NCBI GenBank assembly: GCA_965197375.1
Contig: CBDAMZ010000001.1
Span: 1 to 27,282 of the forward strand
Length of the DNA stretch: 27,282 nt
Origin: CBDAMZ01 sp965197375
Lineage (GTDB): Bacteria; Acidobacteriota; Vicinamibacteria; Vicinamibacterales; UBA8438
Direction: 5' to 3'
Shown one piece after another: positions 1 to 7,160 of the stretch (its first letter is position 1; every line of letters begins with the position of its first letter). The notes below the pieces were generated by a model. It was not told where the DNA came from. It was given only the letters and a program-made list of their open reading frames with translations, and searched no databases. A program made the translations under genes and the position numbers.

Positions 1-344
1 CGCTCCATCATATAGACCAACTTCCCGCCGCGAAGGAGTGCGATCGCGGGGGACGAGGGTGAATAGCCAGTGAAGTAGCTGCGGGCCCGCTCGGTGGCTT
101 CCGCGTCGGCGCCCGCGAACACGGTCACCACCACATCAGGCTTCACGGTGTGCTGGAGCGCGAGCGCAACACCAGGGCGGGCCTTCCCAGCGGCGCAGCC
201 ACAGACTGAGTTCACCACGATCATGAGTGTCCCTTGCGTTTCCCGAATCGACGTCTCAACGTCAGCGGCGGTTCGCAGCTCCTTGACACCAAGCTGAGTC
301 AACTCCTGCCTCATCGGGGCAATGAAGAACTCTGGATACGACAT
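1..344 (-). CDS. Bacilliredoxin (BrxA/BrxB, YphP/YqiW family), C-terminus beyond the window
   Basis: Reading the minus strand from the ATG at 344 gives about 114 residues that open MSYPEFF and run off the left edge. Residues 48-50 are the active-site CGC (context NSVCGCAAGKARPG), which is diagnostic of the bacilliredoxin (DUF1094) family. These small cytoplasmic thioredoxin-like proteins reduce mixed disulfides formed between low-molecular-weight thiols and proteins. The family is usually about 135-145 aa, so roughly 25-30 residues are missing. A strong ribosome site (AAGGAGG) lies just upstream of the ATG and fixes the start. The upstream region holds two perfect palindromes and an IscR-like palindrome, annotated separately, which suggests control by redox or iron-sulfur status. 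The low-molecular-weight thiol used by this organism cannot be read from the sequence. Confidence 0.93.
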   Translation of the reverse strand, partial: MSYPEFFIAPMRQELTQLGVKELRTAADVETSIRETQGTLMIVVNSVCGCAAGKARPGVALALQHTVKPDVVVTVFAGADAEATERARSYFTGYSPSSPAIALLRGGKLVYMME

Positions 345-368
345 GTGATTCCTCCTTGCGGGATGTGT

Positions 369-400
369 GACCACGTGGTCCTCCCTCCCAGCAGCTGCTG
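369..400. promoter_or_regulatory. Two perfect 12-bp palindromes in the bacilliredoxin leader
   Basis: GACCACGTGGTC (369-380) and CAGCAGCTGCTG (389-400) are both perfect palindromes, 8 bp apart, and lie 25-56 bp upstream of the bacilliredoxin start codon. They could be operator sites or form hairpins in the 5' leader. No regulator can be named from the sequence. Confidence 0.4.
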
Positions 401-413
401 CTAAGTCTACGCT

Positions 414-438
414 ATATCCGATTAAACTGGTCGTATAT
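414..438. promoter_or_regulatory. Candidate Rrf2/IscR-type operator
   Basis: The 25-bp stretch begins ATATCCGATT and ends GGTCGTATAT. It matches 19 of 25 positions of the E. coli IscR type 1 consensus (ATASYYGACTRWWWYAGTCRRSTAT), as recalled and compared by eye. It is an imperfect inverted repeat about 70-95 bp upstream of the bacilliredoxin ATG, where an operator would overlap or adjoin the promoter. The assignment to the Rrf2 family is inference. Confidence 0.4.
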
Positions 439-627
439 TTGATGTTTGTAGCTTCCGGCGCGTGATCGCGTGATGAGATCCTCGCGTCTTCGCTCGCGGA
501 GCGGTCTTGCTCAAGTAGACGATGATGCCGCTACCAGATGATCAAAATATTGGGCTCGAGTCCAATCGTTAGCTCGTCAGCGCGGCTCACGGACTACCGA
601 CTGAGTGCCAGAATCCGTTGCCAGAAC
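439..627. other. Intergenic DNA left of the IS nest; nothing recognised
   Basis: No open frame in this stretch resembles a known protein, and no RNA gene was seen. It ends exactly at the left inverted repeat of the IS6-family element. The second IS6 transposase is truncated on the other side of that element, and its missing N-terminal half is not found here, so this flank is probably unrelated DNA brought next to it by deletion. Confidence 0.5.
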
Positions 628-1431
628 GGTACTGTCAAGTTAGCGTTCGTCGAGCAAGCCGGTACTCGAGATCATGATCTCAGCTCAAGTCAGGCGGCGA
701 GCGTGACTGCATCCCAAATGAGGAAAGAGCGACCTCGTAGCTCTCGATGATGCTCCGCTCGCAACAGGTGACGGCCAACGTGGAAAAGGTTGCGGACGAG
801 TCCGTGCACGGTCAAGAAGCGTTGTGCCTGACCGGGAGATTTGAACCGTCGCATGTGTCGCTCGCGTTGCCGTGTGGGCTGGTGCGAGACTTCGGCGCGA
901 TTGTTCGCGTATCGGTCCGTACTGTGAGCGACGGACGGCATGACCGCTCGGTGCGCAGCCCTGTAGCTGCTCAGCTTGTCGGTGACCAATCGCACGGGCT
1001 TGCTCTCTTGGCCCTTCAACAACTTGCGAAAAAAGTGTTTGGCAGCCTGGCAGTCGCGACGCGACTGGACGAGAATATCGAGGACGTCGCCATCTTGATC
1101 GACGGCACGCCAGAGATAGCGCCGCTGTCCCTGGATGGTGACGAAGACCTCGTCCAGGTGCCAGATGTCGCCCAGCCGGCCCTGTCGACGCTTGAGCCGG
1201 CGAGCGTATGCTGAACCGAACGTGAGGCACCACAGCCGGATCGCTTCGTAGGACACCGTGAGGCCGCGTTGGGCCAGAAGATCTTCGACATCGCGAAAGC
1301 TCACACCGAAGCGGTGATACAGCCAGACGGCGTGGCTGATGATCTCGGGGGGAAAGCGGTATCCGTGGTAGCTTGGCGTGTCGCGTTTCATTGACCAAGT
1401 CTGCCACGCTCCCACTGAACTTGACAGTACC
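628..1431 (-). mobile_element. Complete IS6-family insertion sequence, 804 bp
   Basis: The element is bounded by perfect 14-bp terminal inverted repeats: GGTACTGTCAAGTT at 628-641 and its reverse complement at 1418-1431. The GG-N-ACTGT start is typical of IS6-family ends, and 804 bp is a normal size. It carries one transposase gene on the minus strand. The 8 bp outside each end (GCCAGAAC on the left, GCCAGCAG on the right) agree at 6 of 8 positions, so there is no clean target duplication. The right end abuts the middle of another IS6 transposase gene. Confidence 0.92.
690..1391 (-). CDS. IS6-family transposase (DDE), intact
   Basis: The protein is 233 aa, a normal length for the family, and starts MKRDTPSYHGY. 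An open frame extends upstream to 1511, but that part is only the antisense of the neighbouring truncated transposase and lies outside the element. The start at 1391 is therefore preferred. Residues 1-70 form the helix-turn-helix region with the family signature FRDVEDLLAQRG. The catalytic triad is visible as D80 (WHLDEV), D138 (VTDKL) and E167 (NNRAEVSH). The enzyme cuts the GGTACTGTCA ends and moves the element by a replicative, cointegrate route, which commonly deletes adjacent DNA. No stop or frameshift interrupts it, so it may be active. It is clearly related to the fragment at 1432-1868 but differs at many positions. Confidence 0.93.
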   Translation of the reverse strand: MKRDTPSYHGYRFPPEIISHAVWLYHRFGVSFRDVEDLLAQRGLTVSYEAIRLWCLTFGSAYARRLKRRQGRLGDIWHLDEVFVTIQGQRRYLWRAVDQDGDVLDILVQSRRDCQAAKHFFRKLLKGQESKPVRLVTDKLSSYRAAHRAVMPSVAHSTDRYANNRAEVSHQPTRQRERHMRRFKSPGQAQRFLTVHGLVRNLFHVGRHLLRAEHHRELRGRSFLIWDAVTLAA

Positions 1432-1868
1432 GCCAGCAGTACTTGTGGCGCGCCGTGGATGAGGACGGTGACGTCCTCGACATCCTCGTGCAACCACAAC
1501 GGAATCGGCACGCCGCGGTGCGATTCTTTCGCAGGTTACTGAAGAACCAGCGGCACGTGCCGCGACGCCTGATCACCGACAAGCTGCGCAGTTACTCGGC
1601 CGCCTGTCGCGCGGTGATGCCATCGGTGCTCCACTGCACCGATCAGTACGCGAACAACCGCGCGGAGGTCTCTCATCAACCGACACGACGGCGTGAGCGC
1701 CAGATGCGGTGTTTCACGTCGGCCGCTCAGCTCCAACGGTTCGCGTCGGTTCACGGGATCGTGCAGAATCTCATCCGAGTCGGTCGGTACCTCTTGCGGT
1801 CGGCTCACCACCGTCTGCTCCGCACCCGCGCGTTCGTTGAATGGGATGCGGTGACGTGCGCCTGCTGA
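1432..1868 (+). pseudogene. 5'-truncated IS6-family transposase
   Basis: The frame that ends at the TGA at 1866-1868 reads QQYLWRAVDEDGD from the first complete codon after the neighbouring element's right end. It continues to the family C-terminus with the second catalytic Asp (ITDKL) and the Glu (NNRAEVSH). The N-terminal half, including the first Asp, is absent, and no copy of it lies left of the IS6 element at 628. This is the C-terminal part, about 145 residues, of a second, related but non-identical IS6 transposase. The boundary falls exactly on the end of the intact element, as expected when an IS6 insertion deletes the DNA beside it. Confidence 0.9.
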
Positions 1869-1932
1869 GAACGATCGGAGGCATCGATTTCACGAGGCAA
1901 AAGCGTGCTGCCCTCAACAACTTGACTGTGAG
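1432..1932 (+). mobile_element. Remnant of a second IS6-family element with its right end
   Basis: About 50 bp after the truncated transposase stop lies AACTTGACTGTGAG (1919-1932). It matches the right-end repeat of the intact element (AACTTGACAGTACC) at 10 of 14 positions and has the correct orientation and distance to be this element's own right end. The IS110-family element begins at about this point. Confidence 0.65.
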
Positions 1933-1934
1933 CA

Positions 1935-2179
1935 TGATTCCCCTGCCTATCGGGGTCGCTCTGCGGCCCGGTGGGTGCCGGTGGGCGATGGCCTGACCCA
2001 CAAGTGGACTGACCGACGGTCCTGGCGACTGAACTGTCGGTCATCGTCCGTCGGCGATGGACCCGGCAACCCGTCTGACCGGATGGGCCGTGACCCCATA
2101 GGGGCCTGCGGCAACGTCGCCCCATCACAGTCCTGTCCGCCCATCCGGCCGACGCACCAGCCCCCGAGGAGGCCACCCG
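1935..2179 (+). ncRNA. Candidate bridge RNA (seekRNA) region of the IS110 element
   Basis: In the IS110 group the non-coding left end is transcribed into a structured RNA whose loops pair with target and donor DNA and guide the recombinase. This region has the right position and length. It contains an 8-bp perfect stem, TGACCGAC (2010-2017) with GTCGGTCA (2036-2043), an alternative 7-bp stem, CCGACGG (2013-2019) with CCGTCGG (2048-2054), and a CCCC-ATA-GGGG hairpin around 2095-2105. A ribosome site (GAGGAGG) follows just before the GTG start. The RNA role is inferred from the family; its loops and promoter were not resolved. Confidence 0.5.
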
Positions 2180-3265
2180 GTGACGAACCACAGGACGATC
2201 CAGCCTGACGCGCGGAAGGTGATCGTCGGCGTGGACACCCACAAGCACGTCCACGTGGCCGTGGCGATCGACACGAGGGGGGTCCGCCTCGACGATCGAT
2301 CGTGTGCCGCCGCCTCAGACGGCTACCACCAGCTGATCACCTGGGCCGAGCGTCACGGCCGCATCGCCGCGTTCGGCATCGAGGGCACCGGCAGCTACGG
2401 GGCGGGACTCGCGCGCGCGGTCCGGCAAGCCGGGCACCAGGTGCTCGAAGTGACCCGAGGCGACCGGCGCACACGTCGAATCGCCGGGAAGTCCGACCCC
2501 GTGGATGCCGAGACCGCCGCGCGGTCGGTCCTGGCGGGCCAATCGACCGCCATCCCGAAGACCGCGGACGGAGCGGTCGAGATGATGCGCCACCTCACAG
2601 TCGCGCGCCGGACGGCGGTCAACGCCCGCACCTCGGCGATGATCACGCTGAAGCCGATCGTCGTCACCGCGCCGCCCGCGCTGCGAGAGACCCTCCCCCC
2701 GCTCGCCGGCCAGGCGCTCCTCACACGCTGCCGCGGATGGCGCTGCGGCACGATCGATACGCCGACCGCCTCGGCGAAACATACCCTCCGGGCGCTCGCC
2801 CGTCGCTGGTTCGCTCTCTCCGTCGAAATCGTGGACCACGACCGTCACTTGAGTCGACTCACCACCCAGACCTCACCGACGCTGCGTGCGGGCTTCGGCA
2901 TCGGGGCCGACACCGCCGCCGAACGGCTGATCATCTTTGGCGACACCCCCGATCGGATTCATGCTGAAGCCGCCTTCGCCAAGCTGTGCGGGGCCTGCCC
3001 CATCCCGGCTTCGTCCGGGATGACGACGGGGCGCCACCGCCTCTACCGCGGCGGTCCTCGCCAGGCCAACGCCGCGCTCCACCGGGCCGTCATCGTGCGG
3101 ATGCAGTTCCACACACCAACCCTCAACTACGTCGAACGACGCACCGCTGAAGGGCGGTCCAAACGGGAGATCATCCGCTGTCTCACACGCTTTCTCGCCC
3201 GCGAGATCTTTCAGCGCGTGATGGCAGACTACCGAGCGCGCCAAGCCGCAGACTTGGCGGCCTGA
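2180..3265 (+). CDS. IS110-family transposase (DEDD recombinase)
   Basis: The 361-aa protein starts at a GTG with a GAGGAGG ribosome site about 9 bp upstream. The N-terminal RuvC-like DEDD domain is visible: D19 (GVDTHKH), E68 (GIEGTGSYG), and D106/D109 (KSDPVDAE). The C-terminal transposase domain carries the serine motif PIPASSGMTTGRHR, with the conserved serines at 278-279, followed by RGGPRQANAALHR. The sequence is closest in style to the actinobacterial/acidobacterial branch. The frame is open throughout with all key residues, so the enzyme may be functional. It would act with the RNA from the upstream non-coding end. The gene is richer in GC than most of its surroundings. Confidence 0.93.
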   Translation: MTNHRTIQPDARKVIVGVDTHKHVHVAVAIDTRGVRLDDRSCAAASDGYHQLITWAERHGRIAAFGIEGTGSYGAGLARAVRQAGHQVLEVTRGDRRTRRIAGKSDPVDAETAARSVLAGQSTAIPKTADGAVEMMRHLTVARRTAVNARTSAMITLKPIVVTAPPALRETLPPLAGQALLTRCRGWRCGTIDTPTASAKHTLRALARRWFALSVEIVDHDRHLSRLTTQTSPTLRAGFGIGADTAAERLIIFGDTPDRIHAEAAFAKLCGACPIPASSGMTTGRHRLYRGGPRQANAALHRAVIVRMQFHTPTLNYVERRTAEGRSKREIIRCLTRFLAREIFQRVMADYRARQAADLAA

Positions 3266-3300
3266 ACGACCGTCTTGACATATAGGGGCGTCAATGCCGG

Positions 3301-3430
3301 TGGAGCACCTGCGTGCAACTACGGAAGAGTCCGTGCGGGCGTCCTAGCATGTTATGGGGACTAAATGGGGGACCATACTTATTTATATTAAACATAACAT
3401 ACTTATATTAAATAACTTAACAATAATAAA
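3301..3430. other. AT-rich segment with repeated ATGGGG(G)AC beside the tRNA 3' end
   Basis: From about 3366 to 3430 the sequence drops abruptly to very AT-rich DNA inside GC-rich surroundings. At 3354-3375 two copies of ATGGGG(G)AC occur in direct orientation, 12-13 bp apart. Short tandem motifs of this kind next to a tRNA 3' end resemble arm-type integrase sites of elements inserted in tRNA genes. No integrase gene remains here. No protein-coding gene was recognised. Confidence 0.4.
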
Positions 3431-3521
3431 TGGCGGAGAGGGTGGGATTCGAACCCACGTGCCGGTTACCCGACAAGACGCTTTCGAGGCGCCCCCGTTA
3501 CGACCGCTTCGGTACCTCTCC
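3431..3521 (-). tRNA. tRNA-Ser (anticodon CGA)
   Basis: The minus strand folds into a complete class II tRNA of 91 nt including an encoded CCA. The acceptor strands are GGAGAGG (3521-3515) and CCTCTCC (3441-3435), with discriminator G and CCA at 3433-3431. The anticodon loop CTCGAAA gives CGA, which reads UCG serine codons. A long variable arm (GTCGG/CCGGC) is present, as expected for tRNA-Ser, and the T arm contains GTTCGAATC. It lies 33 bp downstream of tadA on the same strand and may share its transcript. Confidence 0.96.
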
Positions 3522-3554
3522 GCGATCTGTCAAGAAAACGTTCTTCCTTGGTTC

Positions 3555-4037
3555 TTAGTTCACTGCCCGAGCCGGAGACCGTCGTTTGTGGAAAAACCCC
3601 TGCACGATCTGCCGGCATTCCTCGTCTAGCACACCTTGAATGACTTCGACCCGATGATTGAGCGCCGGATGATCCAGCGCGCGCATGGCCGAGCGGACGG
3701 CACCCGCCCTCGCCTCGGGCGCACCGTAGACCAGCGTGCCGATGCGCGCGTGCACGATCGCGCCGACACACATCAAGCACGGCTCGACGGTGACGTACAG
3801 CGTCGCACCCGTGAGCCGGTAGTTCCCCACTTTGCGAGCCGCCTCCCGCAACGCCACGATCTCTGCGTGCGCGGTGGGATCGGCGCTTCCAATCGGCTGG
3901 TTGAAGCCCGCACCGACGACCCGTTCGTCCAACACGAGGACGGCGCCCACGGGTACTTCACCCGTCGCCAGCGCTTTCCTCGCCTCGCGTTGCGCCTCGC
4001 GCATGAAGTGCTCGTGCGGTAACCGACCCAACACCAC
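3555..4037 (-). CDS. tadA: tRNA-specific adenosine deaminase TadA
   Basis: The 160-aa protein is a zinc-dependent deaminase that converts A34 of tRNA-Arg(ACG) to inosine, so that one tRNA reads CGU, CGC and CGA. The signatures are H57-A-E59 (TAHAEIVALREA), with zinc ligand H57 and catalytic E59, and PCLMC, with zinc ligands C87 and C90. The start is a GTG at 4037. The first ATG (4004) would remove the helix that normally precedes EVPVGAVLV, so the longer form is preferred. The length is typical. Its stop is 33 bp from tRNA-Ser on the same strand, a neighbourhood also seen in other bacteria. A 3' half of tRNA-Arg(ACG), the enzyme's own substrate gene, occurs elsewhere in this window (12176-12220). 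Confidence 0.95.
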   Translation of the reverse strand: MVLGRLPHEHFMREAQREARKALATGEVPVGAVLVLDERVVGAGFNQPIGSADPTAHAEIVALREAARKVGNYRLTGATLYVTVEPCLMCVGAIVHARIGTLVYGAPEARAGAVRSAMRALDHPALNHRVEVIQGVLDEECRQIVQGFFHKRRSPARAVN

Positions 4038-4332
4038 CTCTATCTTCCTCGCGCCCGAACCGTTTATCCTATCCTAGCTTTATACTGCCTTTATACCGCG
4101 AGGCCGCGGTGACGGGCGGGGCAATTGGGCCAACGCCAGTATGAGCCGAAACAACTCCTGTTTTCAGGACCTTTTCCTCGATCCTGCGCGAGGTAGAGGT
4201 GTTGTCCCAGCGGCCCCCGTGGCTGTCGGACGACGGGTGTACACATTCTGGAACGCCAAGATTCGCGAACGGGTATATACCAGGCCCCCGGCTCCAACCC
4301 CCGACCCAGTAAATGAAAAGAAGAGGCGACCC
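4038..4332. promoter_or_regulatory. Divergent intergenic region between tadA and the amidohydrolase
   Basis: This stretch of about 295 bp separates two divergent genes and should hold both promoters. It contains CCGCGAGGCCGCGG, an inverted repeat near 4098-4111, and a perfect 10-bp palindrome, GGTATATACC (4272-4281), some 50 bp before the amidohydrolase start. A frame open from 4141 reads through here into the amidohydrolase, but its first 64 residues look like non-coding translation. Confidence 0.35.
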
Positions 4333-6105
4333 ATGGCTGCGGAGAAGTGGACCGAAGACGACAGGATCTGGGAGGGAGACCATGGTCTGCTCGACGAAGA
4401 GCAAATCGCCAAGTGCGCTCGGGCAGACGCGGCCGAACCGTTCCGCTCACCGGTCCCAACCCGGGTGATTTCGAACGGAGAGTACATGCCCGCTCTTCAA
4501 ACGGAGAGGCAGAAGCGGGTCGAGGTTCGGATCCAAGAAATGGCCGACGACGCGAGCAAGCGGCTCGGCGTCAGCCGATGAACGTTTCTCGCCAGCACAG
4601 GGGGCATGGCTGCGGCCTTTCTGGCGATGAACGAGGTGTTCGGGCAGGTCTTCAATATCAACCCGATTGAGCTGTTCGAGCCAGCGGCCTACGCCCAGAC
4701 GGGCGTACCCCGAAACTTGTTCGTTTTCGATGATCAACTCCACTTCGTCAGAGGAAGCCGAACGAGTCCACTTGATCTGCGCGCGACGGCTCAGGGGCCG
4801 TCTTCCGCCCCGCGGTTCACGGCCAACCCGTACAACCCGGAAGGCAGGCTCGATGAACGCGGTGAGCCCTGGAGCGTCTGGAACCCAGCACTCGTTGGCC
4901 TGGCGATGGACGCAGGGTACGCGCACTTCTTGCCGTTCATCAAGGACGTGTGTTTGGACAGCCAGGTCACCGTCGGGCTCCTGAGCAATATCACTGCATC
5001 CATCGCGATCGGTGACGGCGACGAACCGCGGGCACTGAGAAACGTCAAAGAGGCGCGCCCGGCAGAAATCCTGACGGCTGCGCAGACCGCGGCCGGTCGA
5101 AACTTCATTAACGAGATCTCGGGCTCCACCCGCATGTTGTGTCACGGCCTGCTATACGTCGGAAAGGGTAACCTGGCGTATATCCAGGAGCAAACCGACC
5201 AGAACCAGCCAGACTCGTGGAAGGGATACAACATCTCGAATGCGGCGAAAGTCGACAACGACCCCAATAGCCTCATGCGGCAGTGGCGGCATGACGACGA
5301 GGAGGTCGCGTACCCGACGTTCGAACTCATCGAGAAGAACTACCGAACGCTGCGAAACCGGAAACCCGGTTTCAAGAATATCTGTGTGCACAAGGGCCTG
5401 GCACCTGGTCCGCCTGATCCGCTACGAGGGCATCCAGGGGACATGCCCAAGGCCGCGAAGGACTGGCCGAACCTGAACTTCATCACGTATCATGCATGCA
5501 TCCAGCCCAGCTTTTTCTTGGATGACGTCTTAGAGGGCATCAAAGCGGAGCGGTTGCGAGGGGGTGTGCCAGATATCGCGTGGACCACGGAATATGCCCA
5601 GCTGGTGCAAGACTTTCCGAACGTCTACGCCGAGATCGGGACCACCTGGGCCTCGTGCATCGTCGGCTTCCCAACGGTGGCGGCGCATCTGATGGGCCAG
5701 CTAATGAAATACATGGGACCCGACCGGATCGTGTTTGGATCGGATTCCGTCTGGTACGGGTCGCCGCAGTGGTAGATCGAAGCGCTGTGGCGGTTTCAGA
5801 TTCCCGAGGACATACGCGAAAAGTACGGCTACCCCGAGATCACGGAAGCGGACAAGCGAAAGATCCTCGGCTTGAATTCGGCAAAGCTGTACGGCATAAA
5901 GGCCGTCGAGGACCCGCAGGAAAGAGCGCGCACGCATCCTCCGGTTCCGAAAGACTACGAGTCGCGGATGTCCGATGAGTTGAAGACGCTGTTGGAGTTT
6001 CCAGGATACACGGCGGACAACCTATCGAAGTTCAAAGACACGTACGTCGCGATGGGAATGGAGCCGAGCCACACGCGCTACGGCTGGATCCGGACGCAAG
6101 CGTAG
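4333..6105 (+). pseudogene. Amidohydrolase (Amidohydro_2, COG2159 type) interrupted by two in-frame stops
   Basis: One continuous frame of 591 codons runs from the ATG at 4333 (AAGAGG upstream) to the stop at 6103-6105. It is broken only by TGA at 4579-4581 and TAG at 5773-5775. An N-terminal stretch of about 80 residues precedes SR-stop-TFLASTGGMAAAFLAMN, which reads as a Tat-type signal (RRxFL) whose second Arg codon CGA became TGA. The metal-dependent TIM-barrel part follows, with ICVHKGLAPG, ITYHACIQP, YAEIGTTWA and IVFGSDSVWYGSPQW. The second stop replaces the residue before IEALWRF, where relatives have Gln, so CAG became TAG. Both changes fit single C to T transitions. The protein would have been an exported hydrolase of unknown substrate. 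A pseudogene is the simplest reading. Confidence 0.85.
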
Positions 6106-6142
6106 GAGTGCCTGCGGCCGTTGCCGGCCGACAAAAATGGGT

Positions 6143-6209
6143 GGGGAGTCTTTTCTCCTGGAGACGTTCTCTGAAGGCGTCGGCGCCGAGAAAACATACT
6201 CCAGACCCC
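6143..6209. repeat. Imperfect inverted repeat between the amidohydrolase and PilZ genes
   Basis: GGAGTCTTTTCTC (from about 6145) pairs imperfectly with GAGAAAACATACTCC (6188-6202), leaving a 30-nt GC-rich loop with a smaller GACG/CGTC stem. A short T tract follows the right arm (CCCCTTTTCAC), so it could be a transcription terminator for the upstream gene or a structured RNA. Confidence 0.35.
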
Positions 6210-6294
6210 TTTTCACTACTTATCACCATATGTGGCGACTATCAATGGTGGCGTCGAAGCGACGAAACGATTGACCACGGCCCCGACGAAGCCC

Positions 6295-6603
6295 ATGATT
6301 CAGCAGCGCAGAGCCTACCAGCGTGGACCCGGACCGTTCGAGGGCAGCCGGCGCGGCATGTCGGGAAACCTCCCCGGCTGAATCTGCAACCTCAGCGCGA
6401 GCGGCTGCTTCATCGAATGGCCGAGCCAGTTGCCAGCCGGTCCGGTTCGCGTGCAGTTGAAACTGCCACGCGAGCAGTTGATCTCCGTGCGTGGCGAGGT
6501 CGTGGCCAATCCATCCGCGAGTGGCTTCGGCGTACGCTTCGTGAACCTCACCACCGAACATCAAGAGGTTCTCACACGTACCGTACAAGCTCTGCTGCAG
6601 TAG
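6295..6603 (+). pseudogene. PilZ-domain protein with one premature stop
   Basis: The frame from ATG 6295 to TAG 6601-6603 reads MIQQRRAYQRGPGPFEG, then NLPG-stop-ICNLSASGCFIEWP, and ends GFGVRFVNLTTEHQ. This is the usual layout of acidobacterial PilZ proteins of about 100 aa, with the basic N-terminal segment and NLSASG corresponding to the D/NxSxxG c-di-GMP contact. The TGA at 6379-6381 lies where relatives carry Arg, so CGA to TGA (one C to T change) explains it. Otherwise the domain is complete. c-di-GMP binding would need the Arg-rich part upstream of the stop, so the product is presumably lost. Confidence 0.75.
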
Positions 6604-6778
6604 AATCATGGGCACGCGGAAAGAACGTGTTTGGTGCTGCGTGCTTGGTTCCTGGTGCGTGGTGAGCGTGTGGATCTGAAGCGCCAGCATTACTTGTTAA
6701 GTGGCTCACCCAAGCAAGCCTGCAGGCAGGCGTTACAGCGATTGTGTCACCGGCTCTTAGTCCTCGCTCCCTCCTGAT
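6604..6778. other. Intergenic, nothing recognised
   Basis: This short stretch lies between the convergent PilZ and EF-like genes. No hairpin with a U-tract, coding signature or repeat was found. Confidence 0.4.
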
Positions 6779-7030
6779 CTAGGAGACCCGGTAGACTTGG
6801 TCGCCCTGGCGTACGCGCTGATCCACTTTGATCGCCGCCTCAGTCCCGGCTGCCGCCATCTCCACAGGAGTGTGCTCGATTTCCATGGACGTGACCTGCT
6901 GCTGGAAATCTGCGCCGTGTCCAAGAAAACGGAGGCTGTCGCCGAACCTGATGGCGACGTTCACCTTCACCACCCCGACCTGCGGCCTGGCGAAGTAATG
7001 GGTGACTGTTCCCACAAGTTTCTCTGACAT
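6779..7030 (-). CDS. Small translation-elongation-factor-like protein (EF-Tu domain 2-like beta barrel)
   Basis: The 83-aa protein starts MSEKLVGTVTHYFARPQVGVVKV and contains RFGDSLRFLGHGADFQQQV, SMEIEHTPVEMA and AIKVDQRVRQGDQVYRV. This is the arrangement of the small single-domain proteins annotated as translation elongation factor-like, corresponding to domain 2 of EF-Tu/EF-1A without a GTPase domain. The length matches the family and a ribosome site (GGAGG) precedes the ATG. Its cellular role is not established. The gene is intact among damaged neighbours. Confidence 0.8.
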   Translation of the reverse strand: MSEKLVGTVTHYFARPQVGVVKVNVAIRFGDSLRFLGHGADFQQQVTSMEIEHTPVEMAAAGTEAAIKVDQRVRQGDQVYRVS

Positions 7031-7160
7031 GGCGACCTCCGCAGCGTGATGAATCTACACCCGTAGCCCGCAACACACCGCTGCCAATCAAGGCAGCGAC
7101 CATAGGGACCAAGGCGAGTGCCAAGGATCGGAACCATAGCTTGCAGTGGATGTGAGCCTG

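Larger units (their letters stand above)
1933..3300 (+). mobile_element. IS110-family element (ends approximate)
   Basis: A complete IS110-type transposase gene (2180-3265) is preceded by about 245 bp of structured non-coding DNA and followed within about 20 bp by TTGACATATAGGGGCG (near 3274-3289), which resembles the right ends of related IS110 members. IS110 elements lack terminal inverted repeats and usually make little or no target duplication, so exact boundaries cannot be set by eye. The left boundary is placed where the IS6 remnant's end stops. Confidence 0.75.

Noticed and set aside
620..1439. 8-bp target duplication of the IS6 element
   Set aside because: The flanks GCCAGAAC and GCCAGCAG agree at only 6 of 8 positions; the right flank lies inside the second transposase gene, so the similarity is probably chance or a degraded duplication.
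685..1582. Long minus-strand and plus-strand frames overlapping the IS6 element, including an upstream extension of the transposase to 1511
   Set aside because: They are antisense or out-of-frame shadows. The extension past 1391 crosses the element's inverted repeat into the antisense of the truncated neighbour.
4141..4332. Upstream extension of the amidohydrolase frame to 4141
   Set aside because: The added residues show no homology-like pattern, and ATG 4333 has a better ribosome site and matches the family start.
6223..6690. Minus-strand 155-aa frame
   Set aside because: It is antisense to the PilZ gene, whose plus-strand reading has clear domain motifs.
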